In this document: positions 24,801 through 39,800 of the stretch, in pieces
How positions within the stretch are numbered: position 1 is the stretch's first letter
How the letters are laid out: each line of letters starts with the position of its first letter
Assembly (NCBI GenBank): GCA_947184155.2
Contig: CAMXCT020002025.1
Location: forward strand, 1 to 64,000
Direction: 5' to 3'
Source: Cladocopium goreaui
Taxonomy: Eukaryota > Sar > Dinophyceae > Suessiales > Symbiodiniaceae
Length of the DNA: 64,000 nucleotides
Made by a program: the position numbers and the translations under genes
Notes under the pieces: model-generated
Databases searched by the model: none
The model's input: only the letters and a program-made list of their open reading frames with translations
Told to the model about the DNA's origin: nothing

Positions 24801-27800
24801 TTGCAAAAAGTTGATGGGGACGGCCATTCTATTTCAGTCTACCAGGGTGTTGTGGCAACTTGACATATCTTGACATATCTTGACATATCTTGACATATCT
24901 TGACATGTCTTGACATGTCTTGCCATGTCTTGACATGTCTTGACATGTCTTGACATATCTTGACATATCTTGACATAATATCTTGACATATCTTGACATA
25001 TCTTGACATAGCTTGACATAGCTGGACATATATCTTGACATATCTTGACATATATATCTTGACATATATATCTTGACATATATATCTTGACATATATATC
25101 TTGACATATCTTGACATATATATCTTGACATATCTTGACATATATATCTTGACATATCTTGACATATATATCTTGACATATCTTGACATATATATCTTGA
25201 CATATCTTGACATATCTTGACATATCTTGACATATCTTGACATATCTTGACGTTTCAATTTCAAACATGTGATATGATCCTTTCCCGTGTTTCCCATTAG
25301 ATTCTCTGGTGGGCCAGGTTATTACACCGCCAAGAAGAAGATTAGCGCCACGCTAAGACCTCAGTGCGTTGGACTGCTGGGGGATGGGTGGGCCAGTTTT
25401 TGAGCCCCATCAAGGGAACTCCAACATGGTCAATGTGATTTGTTTCAGACCCAAGTGGCAGATACAGTTTTGCATCCCACCCAAATGTGCAGATATGGGT
25501 ATGGGTCAAAATTGGGTAGCCCAATAATTAGATAGATTAGGCAGTAGTTATTAGATGTTATTAGTCACATCATGAAACCCAATAATTCAGGTTATACTTA
25601 TATGGCGGTTTGGGTTGGTGGTTTGGAAGTCTGGGAAATCAGAGTTATGTGCAAAATAGATTTGAAAAATGTGTGTTTTTTTTGTGTGTTTTGTATTTGT
25701 TTTATTTTTTGTTTAACTAATCTAATCTAATCTAATCCTGATCTAATCTAATCCTAATCTAATCTAATCCTAATCTAATCTAATCCTGATCTAATCTAAT
25801 CTAATCCTAATCTAATCTAATCTAATCTAATCCTAATCTAATCCTAATCTAATCCTAACCTAATCTAATCCTAATCTAATCTAATCTAATCCTAATCCTA
25901 ATCTAATCTAATCTAATCCTAATCCTAATCCTAATCCCTAATCCTAATCCCTAATCCCTAATCCTAATCCCTAATCCTAATCCTAATCCCCAATCCTAAT
26001 CCCCAATCCTAATCCCTAATCCTAATCCCTAATCCTAATCCCTAATCCCTAATCCTAATCCCTAATCCCTAATCCCTAATCCTAATCCTAATCCCTAATC
26101 CTAATCCCTAATCCTAATCCCTAATCCCTAATCCTAATCCCTAATCCTAATCCTAATCCCTAATCCTAAGCCCTAATCCTAATCCCTAATCCCTAATCCT
26201 AATCCCTAATCCTAATCCCTAATCCTAATCCCTAATCCTAATCCCTAATCCCAATCCCTAATCCCAATCCCTAATCCTAATCCCTAATTCTAATCCCTAA
26301 TTCTAATCCCTAATTCTAATCCCTAATTCTAATCCCTAATTCCAATCCCGAATTCTAATCCCTAATTCTAAATCCTAATTCTAAATCCTAATTCTAAATC
26401 CTAATTCTAAATCCTAATTCTAAATCCTAATTCTAAATCCTAATTCTAAATCCTAATGCTAAATCCTAATGCTAAATCCTAATTCTAAATCCTAATTCTA
26501 AATCCTAATTCTAAATCCTAATTCTAAATCCTAATTCTAAATCCTGATTCTAAATCCTAATTCTAAATCCTAATTCTAAATCCTAATTCTAAATCCTAAT
26601 TCTAAATCCTAATTCTAAATCCTAATTCTAAATCCTAATTTTAAATCCTCATTCTAAATCCTAATTCTAAATCCTAATTCTAAATCCTAATTCTAAATCC
26701 TAATTCTAAATCCTAATTCTAAATCCTAATTCTAAATCCTAAGTCTAAATCCTAATTCTAAATCCTAATTCTAAATCCTAATTCTAAATCCTAATTCTAA
26801 ATCCTAATTCTAAATCCTAAATCTTAATTCTAAATCCTAATTCTAAATCCTAATTCTAAATCCTAATTCTAAATCCTAATTCTAAATCCTAATTCTAAAT
26901 CCTAAATCCTAATGCTAAATCTTAATTCTAAATCCTAATTCTAAAGCCTAATTCTAAATCCTAATTCTAAATCCTAATTCTAAATCCTAATGCTAAATCC
27001 TAATGCTAAATCCTAATGCTAAATCCTAATGCTAAATCCTAATTCTAAATCCTAATTCTAAATCCTAATTCTAAATCCTAACGCTAAATCCTCATTCTAA
27101 ATCCTAATTCTAAATCCTAATTCTAATTCCTAATTCTAATTCCTAATTCTAAATCCTAATTCTAAATCCTAATGCTAAATCCTAATGCTAAATCCTAATG
27201 CTAAATCCTAATTCTAAATCCTAATTCTAAATCCTAATTCTAAATCCTAATTCTAAATCCTAATTCTAAATCCTAATTCTAAATCCTAATGCTAAATCCT
27301 AATGCTAAATCCTAATTCTAAATCCTAATTCTAAATCCTAATTCTAAATCCTAAATCCTAATTCTAAATCCTAATTCTAAATCCTAATCTAAATCCTAAA
27401 TCTAAATCCTAATTCTAAATCCTAAATCTAAATCCTAATTCTAAATCCTAATGCTAAATCCTAATGCTAAATCCTAATGCTAAATCCTAATGCTAAATCA
27501 TCATGCCAAATCATCATGCTAAATCCTAATTCTAAATCCTAATGCTAAATCCTAATGCTAAATCCTAATTCTAAATCCTAATTCTAAATCCTAATTCTAA
27601 ATCCTAATTCTAAGTTCTAAATCCTAATTCTTAATCCTAATTCTAAATCCTAAATCCTAAATCTAAATCCTAAATCTAAATCCTAATTCTAAATCCTAAA
27701 TCTGAATCCTAAATCTAAATCCTAAATCTAAATCCTAAATCTAAATCTAATCTAATCTAATCTAATCTATCTTTCTAAGTATCTGTCTATCTGTTTGTTT

Positions 27801-30800
27801 GTCTGTCTGTCTGTCTATCTATTTACTTATCTAATATATAATATCCAATATATCTATTTTTTTGTCTGTCTATATATCTATCTATCAATCTATCAATCTA
27901 TCAATCTATCAATCTATCAACCTATCAATCTATCAATCTATCAACCAATCTCATATATCTACATAATCTATCTATTTATTTGTTTGTCTATTTGTCTATC
28001 AAACTAGTCTAATCTTCTCTGATCTTATCTAATCTAATCTAAGCTAATCTAATCCAACCTCTCTAATCTTTCAAGTCTGTCTATGAATCTATCTAATCTA
28101 TCTAATCCACCTAGTCTACCTTTTCTATCTGATCTATCTAATATGCCTACTCTATCCAAGTGACCTTACCTATCTATTCTATCTAAATAATCTACATGAA
28201 AGCAAAGCAGAGAAAAAAAACAGTTTCTCTTGAAACAAATTCCATTGCGGTCCTATCCTGTACAGTACTCTGACTGATGCAGGTTTCATGGAGTTTCCAT
28301 GGAGTTTCCATGCAGTTTCCATGCAGGTTTCATGTTGGTTACATGCTGGGTTTGCTGATTTAGCTTACTGGTGTGCAACCTCCATGACAACTCCCTCGAA
28401 CCTGCATGGAATCTGCATGGAACCTCCATGGAACCTGCATCAGGCAGAGTGCATGGTAAAACCAACAAGTGTAGATAGAGGCATCACCTCCATAACGCAC
28501 ATGGAAACTGCATGAAATCTACATCAATTCTCCATGGAACCTGCATGGAACCTCCATGAAAACTGCATCAGTTAGAAGGCGCCGTGCAACCATCACGTTT
28601 AGACACAAGAAACAACGGAACCTACATGAAACCTACATCAATTCTCCATGGAACCTGCATGGATACTCCATCAAAGAAGCGCCATACAAGCACCAGGTGT
28701 AGATACAGGGAACAGAGACTTTTTTTTTAGTGGACACTACGTGGAAACCATCAGACGCTTTGACGCAAATTGATCGCAAATCGATCGTAAATCGATCGTA
28801 AACTGATTGTAAAAAACGCACAAAAACTGTCATAGCACTGTGCATTTTGATGTCGTTTTCACTAGGTCATCTGTCTTTGTTGATGTCCCTTTTTGTTTCT
28901 GCACTGGAAAAGTCAATTTCTTCCAGAGTTTCTATTTATCCTGAGTGTTCACTGCTTGGTGGTTTCGATTTTGACAAGGTTTCAAATGTGAATTTTTGTT
29001 TGATGTCATTTTGATGGAGTTTTATGTCTGTCTCGGTGTCAACTTGATGGAGGTTCCTAACATATAATATTGCAAACTAAGTTAATTAAAAGACGAAACC
29101 ACCAAGAGAAATGAACTCACTTATGTCATCTTGGATTCTATGATCACCAAACCATATGAATATATGAATTGGCAAGTGCCGTTTTCTACAGGCCTTAGGT
29201 TCTTGTCGATGTCATATTGATGTTGTTTTATGGCCTTCTTATTCGTTTTTAGGCCGATGTCAAATCGATCGACAAAGGATCGCAAAATGATCGCAAAACA
29301 ACGTCGAAATCCTACATCAAAATGACACATTACAAAGTCCACACTTGAAACCCTGGCCTTGCCAACATCAAAACCGCCAAGCAACGAACACTCAAGATAA
29401 ATAGAAATTCTGGAAGAATTTGACTTTTCCAGTACAGAAACCAAAAGAAACATCAGCAAAGACAGATGGCCTAGTGAAAACGACATCAAAACGCACAGAT
29501 GCTATGACAGTTTTTGTGCGTTTTTTTACGATCAGTTTACGATCGATTTACGATCGATTTGGGATCAATTTGCGTCAAAACGTCTGATGGTTTCCATGTA
29601 GTTTCCATAAAAAAAAACCCGAACATGTTCCCTGTATCTACACCTGATGATTGTATGGCGTCTTCCTTGATGGAGTATCCACGCAGGTTCCATGGAGAAT
29701 TGATGTAGGTTTCATGGAGGTTTCATGTAGGTAACCGTTGTTTCTTGTGTCTAAACGTGATGGTTGCATGGCGCCTTCTAACTGATGCAGTTTTCATGGA
29801 GGTTCCATGCAGGTTCCATGGAGAATTGATGTAGAATTTCATGCAGTTTCCATGTGCGTTATGGAGGTGGTGCCTCTATCTACACTTGTTGGTTTTATCA
29901 TGCACTCTGACTGATGCAGGTTCCATGGAGGTTCCATGCAGATTCCATGCAGGTTCCAGGGAGTTGTCATGGAGGTTACCCACCAGTAAGCTAAATTTGC
30001 AAACCCAGCATGTAACCAACATGAAACCTGCATGGAAGCTCCATGGAAAATCCATGAAACCTGCATCAGTCAGAGTACAGGATAGGACCACACGGTTTCA
30101 AGAAACTGTCTTTCCCCCATTTCAAAAATAAATAGACAAGTACAGAAAAATGCACTAGAATTCAATAATCAATTAAACAATCACGTGAAATTATTGGACA
30201 TTAAATAAGTACATTTTCCGAGATACAAGATGAATATCAATTCAAAAACAAACCTAATCTGGTAGCAATCATTGTTGTTTTAAATTTGTTTTCTTTATTT
30301 TCAACGATTTCATTGTTTGCAGGGTTTGATATTTTTTGTTTTTTCTAAGTTTACAAAACCATCAATTCCCAGACTTCCAAACCACCAACCCAAACCACCA
30401 CGTAAGCACAAGTTGAATAATTACATAGTTCATAGTGGTTCATACTAGTCACATCATTAAAAATCTAAGCCATCTGTGGTGCCGAAAGGCTTAGCTCCCA
30501 TCCCCATCCGCGCAGATCCATCTACTTCGAGTCTCTGCCCTACCGCGTCCATCCGGAGACGGGCTTGATCGACTTCGATGAGCTGCGCAAGACGGTGAGA
30601 GTGGTGGATGGTCCTGGATAATGTGTATACATGTGTATACATATTGAAACATGTATATATATATATATACACGTGTGTATATATGTATATATACATATAT
30701 ATATATAGTTATAGCCCCTCTCCACCGCCAGATGATTGTTTTTTTTTGTTTCCCGAATTATGTGTTTTCTTCCGCTTTCCATCGGTTATTTCAACGTTTT

Positions 30801-33800
30801 GTGGTGCTCCACAGGCCCTGGTCTTCCGCCCAGCCATGATCCTGTGCGGTGCTTCTGCCTACCCACGAGCCGCCTGGTTGGACGGTCCAAGCAATGGGTT
30901 GGCCCCAACTCCAAGGATCCGACACCAAATTTCGAGGTCGAAAATGAAGAAAACTAATGGAATGGTAAGAATGAATTACAAAAAAGGGAATGTTGATCTA
31001 GCAACAAGCATTCGGAAGCTGATATGCTATGTTGTAGAATCGTCGAAACCAATATGATGAAGATTGCAGAACAGGAATCGCACGGTTCTTCTCCATCATC
31101 AACAGCAGCGGTTCCAAGCGACCACTCAGGTGGTGGATTTTGCCAAGTTCCGTGAGATCGCAGATGAGGTCGGGGCATTTCTCCATGGCAGTCATGTGGT
31201 AAAGCCATGGCAGTAAACCTAGCATTTTTTGGGGATGATAGTTACCAATGTTACCACCCATATATATATATATAATATTATACATATATATTATACATAT
31301 ATTATATATATATTATATATATATAATATATATATATACAGACAACTGATAAAGTCGTGCCTCGTTTTTGGGAATCACCAGAATTAGCTTGGGAAACGGT
31401 CAACGTAAAAGTCGTGCCTCGACCCTAAAACGCAAGCGAACTCTGACGTCAAAATAAGTTGTATTTTTGATCACCAACTTCCGATGACTGGATAGTACCA
31501 TGGTGTTTGGTGGATTTTCGATATGCAAGTTGGGTAAAGGAATGTTGCGTTTAGGTTGGTTTTGTTCGCAATTCCTGCATCGTTTTGGATGGGCTCAACA
31601 AATTTCAGCTTACATTGCTGTTACTGGAGACTATGAGCTTGAAGCTGTACTAAGCCATTTGTAAAGGCCGACTGGTTTGGTAGTTGTTTATTTGGTGCCT
31701 CGCCCATCTTACATTTTCAGACACACCCAGATATATTGTTTGCTATACATCCCATCTTGGTCCCACTCCATTTCCATTCTGCCCCCACTGTTGTTGGTTC
31801 AATCCTCCATTAAATCCCTATTATATGATACGATGTCAGATTGTAGTTGCCTAATTTTATTCAATTATATTCTACAAATGGGATCACACAATTACGCATC
31901 CATTTTTGTTGGTTCAATCAGTTCACTCCCCCATGAAATCCCTATTACAATCAGTATATCCCCATAAAATCCAAAAGTCATTATCATTAAATTCCCATTC
32001 ACTTGCTATAAGGGTATAATCATCATGATATAATGTGGTTAAAAACAATAATAAACCATCCCAAAATCACCATACATAGGTTGTGTAAACCATTCCCAGT
32101 CATGGGTGGTTTAGAAAAAAATCTCTGCCAGGTGGGTGCCTATTTGATGGCCGACATTGCCCACATCTCCGGCCTGGTGGCCACTGGTGAACACCCTTCG
32201 CCCTTCCCGTTCTGCGATGTGGCTTGGTTGATTATGAGATAAGGAACTATACTACCTATACAACCAGATGTGAAACATCAGTACAAGTTCATTGATGTTT
32301 CAAACTACCTATACTGGCTTCCGGATTTTGAAAAATTATATGGTTCAGATATGAAACATCAATATCAATTGTTGGGCTATGATCATTTATATATATTTAT
32401 ATGGTATATTCAATTTTGGATATGCTATTTGCATATTCAAGATTCAACATCCCTGTTGTTGAGGTTGTGACCACCACCACCCACAAGTCCCTGCGAGGCG
32501 CCTGGGGACTGAAACAGTGACTTATTTCCAGTGTTTGCAGTGTTAAAACCCATTTTTTTTTTAAATTGATACACAGTATCTTTTCCCACCAACATTTTTA
32601 TCATGTGCAATATAATATATATATATACATACATATATATATATAGTCGTGGGCATATGAAACAGGCAGTTCTGGGGCTGATTCAATCTCCAAAAATCAT
32701 CAGCCAACAGTTGGCGCGGGCCAGGACCTCGTGCCGGCATGATCTTCTTCAAGTACACTGAGAAGCTGCCGGACATCAAGGCTGCCTCGTTGGTTGTGGC
32801 ATGACGTCAGGAGGCAATGAGGTCTGAAACCTATCCCGGGATGGGTCAAAAAATGTTGGGGTTCACCGTGGCTAAGCCACGAATGTTTGGTACTTTGAAT
32901 GGGAAAAATGATGGTACATATTTGGTATGTTGATAGATATATCAAACACATATTATACATATGTGGAATTGGGGGGTGATCCATTCGCTTTTGGAGTGGC
33001 CTTGGTAGTTCCGTGGCCCCGGTGCAAGGAGCGCATCGACATGGCGGTGTTCCCTGCTCTCCAGGGAGGTCCTCACAACCACCAGATGCTCGGTGGAATG
33101 GATGGCACACCATGCCATTGGGCCATGGACATTGGGGTTGGTTGAAAATGGGATACCCCCGAAATGTGATGGTTGATCATGGTTGATCATCCCTTTTCAA
33201 TTTTCCCAATTCAAGTTGAACTTGGGGTTAATCCCCCGTAGCGTGAGCAGCCTGCTATCCTTCACATGGCGCTGGGGTAAACTTGGAGACGAGATCGTCC
33301 ACACAATTGTGAACATGCAACCAGATCTAGGCTTGTCTTGGTTTCATGGGTTGTTATCCATCTATTTTTCCATGGGTTTTCTAGGGTCCAAAAATTACCC
33401 TGGGGTCGTCTCAGCTGGCATGGAACAACTTCCATAGATTCATGATGTTCCTACTGAAGACTTGGAGTTTCCGTTGGTTGATGTAGATTGCTGGAGGGTA
33501 TATCCATGTATATCCCCATGATTTGTTGGTTTATCTCAGAATTGTTCATATCATTTCCTTACTTGTCATTGTATTCAAACCCCCATCTTGTTGGTTCATA
33601 CATATCATGATATATATATATATATATATTATACACAATACACATAATTCCCTCATCATTTCTTAGTTCTTCCGTGTCAAATCGCTCGTTGCATCCATGG
33701 CACTTTCTCCAGCCCAGGATCGGCGGTTTGGCTGCTCAGCTGTTGGAAGTGGCCACCCCTGAGTTCAAGGCGGTCAGTGGTATGAAATGCATCATGCCCA

Positions 33801-36800
33801 GCTTGTTTTAATTAGACACCTTGCCATCCATTTCATAGATGTATATCTACTGATATTTCTAGAACGAACACATACACACATGTGTATATATATATATATA
33901 AGTAAAGCGTCTAAATGAGCGGCCCCACACTGATGGCTAAAGGCCAACATCAGAAGCAAAACAACTGCACATAGGCCGCAGAAAAAGAAACTGCACAACA
34001 GCCAGCTAGCAGCAGAGGCGGACAAAAGCAGCTGTGGGCAGAGATGGCACAAGAAAGGAAAACAACGACACCCACGCTGGTCCGACACTCAACATGCAAA
34101 AGCGCAGAGGGCGCAGACGTGAGCAGACCTCCTCGGGAGAATCCACAGGAAAAACGTCCAAAATATAAAGAAACAACCTATGCATCAGCCAACTCACTGC
34201 GACGCCTCAAAGCCGCCCGGGCCCGGAAGATATATATATATACATATATATATATATAGAGTATAGTTCTATATAGTTCTACATATCTCGATGTATTTCT
34301 ATATTAGATCTATATGTTTCATATGTTTTATATGTTTCTTAGCTCCAGATCCAGTCGCCAGGAATACTCCAAGCAGGTCAAGGCCAACGCTTCGGCCTTG
34401 GCCGAGGCCTTGAAGGCGAAAGGCCCAGGAGCTCAGCCGTGGTGGCCGTTGGATGAAGCCATGGGGGATGGGGGATGGGAATAGTTATAGGGCTATAGGG
34501 ATTTACCCTCTGGTTATTTAACATAGCCATGGAAAATGGCCCATTTATAGATGGTTTACCTATTAAAAATGGTGATTTTCCATGGCTATGTTAAATACCA
34601 GATGGTATAGGGATTCATAGGGATTTATGACGATTTATAGGGATTTATATAGGGATTCATAGGGATTCATAGGTATTTATAGTAGTGGACTCATCAATCC
34701 AGTTAATCATGGGGCTTTATTTCTGCATATTTTTGCTGAATTTGTGGGGAAATCTGATGACTTTGAGAGTTGTGCTTTGGGAGTTATAGGGATTTATGGG
34801 ATTTATGACTCATCAATCCATTTGATCACAGAGATTTGTGGGGAGCCATGACGCTTGGATTCCCATGGAATGGGATGGATGACCATAAAGCGTGCACCGT
34901 GTTGTGAGACTAGAACATTTAAGATATCAGATCGGTTGACTTGTAAGTTGAAGGTTTCATTTGCAAGGTGATTCACTTCTATCATCCTATAGCTTCATGT
35001 CCCAGAAAACCGATGCTTTCATCCGGTTGGCCCTTGCTGCCCTTGCTCGCGTTCTAAATCAAATATTCCAGGGATGGTGGTTTTCACAATCGTGTGGATT
35101 TCCATGGCTGGTTCACAATTCGAAGGTCCTTGATGTCTCGAGGCCACAAGCTGGCCAGCGACGGCACGGACAACCACCTTGTGCTGTGGGACTGTTCTTA
35201 GTGTCAGTATGGCGGCTGGATGTTGGGTAGCCACTCTTTTACAGTCAGTAGATGTCACTATAGACTCAGTAGACAGTTTTTTTTGGATGGGACTTACCAA
35301 CCGTTCAGAAGGCTCATCCCAGTTTGTCCCTGTCTGCCAGGACTTGCGCCCCCATGGGCTCACCGGTGGAAAGATTGAGAAGGCTGGGAAAATGTGCCGC
35401 AGCACTTTGGGATGCAGTGGAAAAAGATGTTCCAAGGCCAGATGTAGGATGTAAGGAATTTTAGTGATTCGAATGATTTTGGGATCTCCATTGCAGAAAG
35501 TAGCAACTGAATTCTGCAGCATCTTTCCTTCACCTTTGACCAGTAAGCAGTCAAATGTGGGCCAGGTGTGCGAGCATTGCTCCATCACCCTGAACCGAAA
35601 TGCCCGAAAGCCCAGAGATGGTGGAACAACTTGACATGGATTTTATGGTATCATCAACTGGAGTCGGGTTGAGATTCACTCCTGGATTCCCTGATTGTGA
35701 TGATCAGCCACGTCAGGCTGTTTTAGGCGAGCCTTCAGTCCTGATTCTTCAATCAGCTGTGGATGAAGATAATGGTTGAAATTCACAGCTCACATCTCTT
35801 ACATCTCTTGATGGTATATCATCTTCATAACCCCCTTGACATTTCCTCTATGAAAAATGGGGGGGGTACATGTCCTCTATCACCGTAATGTAAAGGGGGT
35901 TAATCCAGTTTTCCCTGTAAGCCAAGGCTGTGCACGGCGACGTGTCTGCCCTGAGCCCTGGAGGTGTTCGAGTGGGCGCTCCTGTCTGGGGACCCAGCGC
36001 CGAACGTGGCAACTCGGCTTGGACAATCGTTTAGGCCTAGGCAGCCTAGGCACCAAAAAGTAACCCCCAAAGGGTAGAATTCTGTTTCCAGGATTATCAT
36101 GGATGATCTAGTGGTATTTCATTCTATTTGCACAAAAATTCCAGGATCATTGGCACAATGACCACAACATATCGAGCACAATCTGAAAAACATAGAGTTG
36201 ATATATTTACCACATATTTACCACATATTTCCAGGTTTCTCACTTTTCTATCCCATCTCTTTATTAAGGGCCTACGCTTAAAATATGTCGAGGTTTCCAA
36301 CAGGCCATGACGGCCCGAGCTGAGATCCCGAGGCCATGACGACCCGCGGCTGCACCACCGCAGACTTCCAGAAGATTGCGGACTTCCTGGACCGATGCTG
36401 CAAGATCGCGCTGAAGGCGTGGGATCATCCTATGGGATCCTGCCTGGGAAGGGATCCTGCCAGTGGTGAAGCTGAGAAAAGTTGAAGTACTTGAAGATTT
36501 ATGAAAAAATGGGCTGTGAATTCTTGAAAGTAAGCCCCCAAGTTTTGAGTTTGGTAGTCATTTGGCATTGACTCATGCCCAAACAGTTGTGTTCCCCAGT
36601 CAGCTCCAGTTGGAAAACATCCAATGACCGATAGCGACTCACCTGTTTGAGCTCAAATCAGTGACCATCATCGCTCTATCCAACATGGCAACAGACGTTT
36701 GATCAGCTGATCTTTTCAAAGGTAATCTGGGGCGGGGGTACCTGACCCTTTTCGAATCACCACGAATACGTGTGAATTCCCGAGATGAAATATATCAATA

Positions 36801-39800
36801 TATATCAGAGTTTACCTACAAAGTAGAAGTAAAGAATATACATCAGGGATAATCTGCAGATGAACATCGATGATCCTCCCCGGCCACTCGCACTTGAGGT
36901 CCAGGAGGAGAAGGGTAAGAAGCTCAAGGACTTCGAGGCCGCCCTGCCAGGCAATGCGGACATCGAGGTGGGGAGCGATTTTTCCCAGACTTGGAGGGGT
37001 TGAACCTACATTTCACTATACAACTTATATAGCTATATTATACATTATTACGAAAGCCAGCCGATAGGCTAGGCAAAGTTGTTTTGGCGAACGAAGTGAG
37101 TATTAGGGAGTTTGGGGGGTGGTCGTGGCGTATGGCGCCAAAATCTCGAAATTAGTTGCAGTGGAGGGTGGGCAGATTGAACTTTTTTGGGGGGCATGTA
37201 CCACTACGCAAAGAGGTGACGGTAGGCTTCGATTGCCCCTAGGTCCGTTGACAAACCAAGGAAAATGAAGGAAAATCGCACAGGAAAAAGGTAGGAAAAA
37301 AACGAAGGAAAATCGTTGAAAACAGGGGGGGAAAATGGAGGAATGCCAGGAAAAAGGTAAGAAAACAACGACAGAAAATGAAGGAAAATCGTTGAAAACG
37401 GGTGGGAAATGGAGGAAAATGGAGGAATGACAGGAAAAAGGTAGGAAAAAAACGAAAGAAAATCATTGAAACCAGGGGGAAAATGGAGGAAAATGGACGA
37501 ACATGGAGGAATGCCAGGAAAAAAGTAGGAAAAAAACGACAGTAAAGGAAGGTAAATGGAGGAATGACAGGAAAAAGGTAGGAAAAAAACGAAGGAAAAT
37601 CGTTGAAAACAGGGGGAAAATGGAGGATGCTAGGAAAAAGGTAGGACAAGAACAACAGAAAATGAAGGCAAATCGTCCAAAGCAGGTGGAAAACGGAGGA
37701 AAATGGAGGAATTCCGAAGCTCAACGGAGTGCCGCGTTCGTTGGGGTTCGGAACAAGAGAGTTTGCAAGGGGATGAGAAGTGATACTGAGGAACGATTGC
37801 AACTGCAGATGGTTTGGGCTTCTGTGTAGAGGGTAGAGTGTAAAGAGTGTAAAGAGTGTAAAGTGTGCAGTGAGGAGTGCGGTGAAAGAAACTGAAGGAA
37901 AATCGTTAACAGCAGGGGGAAAATGGAGGGCAATAGCGTTTGAAACACGTGGAGTGTACTGTGTGGAGTGGAGTGACATACAATCTGTCACCCAGCATGG
38001 AGTGAGGAGTGTACAGTGTCAAGTGTAAAATGTGGTGTCTAGCGGCTAGCGTGAAGTGTACAGTATGGAGTGTAAACTGTGCAGTGAGCAATGCGGTGAA
38101 AGAAACTGAACAACAGGGGAAAAATGGAGGGAAATAGCGGAACTTTGAAGCGCAGTATTGGGTGTTGAGTATGGGGTATGGAGTGTGGAGTGTGGCGTAT
38201 AAGGTGTGGAGTACTATGCAATCTTGCGCCATTTTGTATATGACGATTCGTCCAAAGCAGGTGGAAAACGGAGGAAAATGGAGGAACTCCGAAGCTCAAC
38301 GGAGTGCCGCGTTCGTTGGGGTTCGGAACAAGAGAGTTTGCAAGGGGATGAGAAGTGATACTGAGGAACGATTGCAACTGCAGATGGTTTGGGCTTCTGT
38401 GTAGAGGGTAGGGTGTAAAGAGTGTAAAGAGTGTAAAGTGTGCAGTGAGGAGTGAGGAGTGTAAAGTGTAGAGTGTAAAGTGTAGAGTGTAAAGTGTAGA
38501 GTGTGGAGTGTAAAGTGTAAAGTATGGAGTGTAGAGTGAAGAGCGTCGAGTGTAAAGTGTACAGTAGTGTGTAAAGTGTAAAGTGTGGAGTGTGGAGTGT
38601 AAAGTGTAGAGTGGAAAGTGTAGTGTGTAAAGTCTAGAGTGTGGAGTGTGGAGTGTAAAGTGTAAAGTGTAGAGTGTAGAGTGTAAAGTGTAGAGTGTGG
38701 AGTGTGAAGTGTGGAGTGTGGAGTGTAAAGTGCGCAGTGAGGAGTGAGGAGTGTAACGTGTAGAGTGTAAAGTGTAGAGTGTAAAGTGTAGAGTGTGGAG
38801 TGTAAAGTGTAAAGTGTAAAGTGTAAAGTATGGAGTGTAGAGTGAAGAGCGTCGAGTGTAAAGTGTAGTGTGTAAAGTGTAGAGTGTGGAGTGTGGAGTG
38901 TAAAGTGTAGAGTGTAAAGTGTAGTGTGTAAAGTGTAGAGTGTGGAGTGTGGAGTGTAAAGTGTCAAGTGTAGAGTGTAAAGTGCAGAGTGTGGAGTGTA
39001 AAGTGTGGAGTGTCGAGTGTAAAGTGTAGAGTGTAAAGTGTAACGTGTAAAGTATGTAGTGTAGAGTGAAGAGTGTAGAGTGTAAAGTGTAGAGTGCTGT
39101 GTGTATGTCTGTCTGTGTCTGTGTCTGTCTCTGTATGGGAGGGAGGTGACAGTTGGCTACGAGAGGTTACGGGGAAGCATGGGAGCAACTTTCTGCCATT
39201 TAGCGGCCCTTCGGTCGGCTATTGAATTTCTCTTCTGGGATCATTGGGAAACGGCCGTTTTGAGCCAAATCCTAGCCGGGAGGTCACAGGAGGTCACGGG
39301 AGCAAATTTCTGCCATTTGGCGGCCCCTCGGCCGCCTATTGAATTTCTCTTCTGGGATCATTGGGAAACGGCCGTTTTGAGCCAAATCCTAGCCGGGAGG
39401 TCACAGGAGGTCACGGGAGCAAATTTCTGCCAGTTGGCGGCCCCTCTGCCGCCTATTGAATTTCTCTTCTGGGATCATTGGGAAAAGGCCGTTTTGGGCC
39501 AAATCCTGGGTCACGGGTCAGGGGAGGTCAAACTCCGAAGCTCAACGGAGAGCAGCATCCGTTGGGGTTCGGAACAAGATAGTTTGCAAGGGGATGAGAG
39601 GTGATACTGAGGGCGAAGGGTTGCAAAGCAAGGAGAAGTCTTCCAAAGGTGCTGCAGATGGTTTGGGCTTCTAATCTAGTTCATACGGGATTGTAAGAGG
39701 ACGTTTGGGGGCTCGGGGCTGGCTTTCGTCCCCCCTTCTCAGGTGATACTATATTATATAAAATTATATTGATATATTATGGCTGATGATTGCACATATC

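Noticed and set aside
24829..25297. Three overlapping minus-strand ORFs of 134-152 codons
   Set aside because: They are translations of the ttgacatatc decamer array in three frames.
37239..39188. Minus-strand ORFs up to 250 codons rich in Phe/Ser/Leu/His/Thr
   Set aside because: They coincide with purine-rich and gagtgtaaagtgta minisatellites in SHMT intron 25; no independent coding signal.
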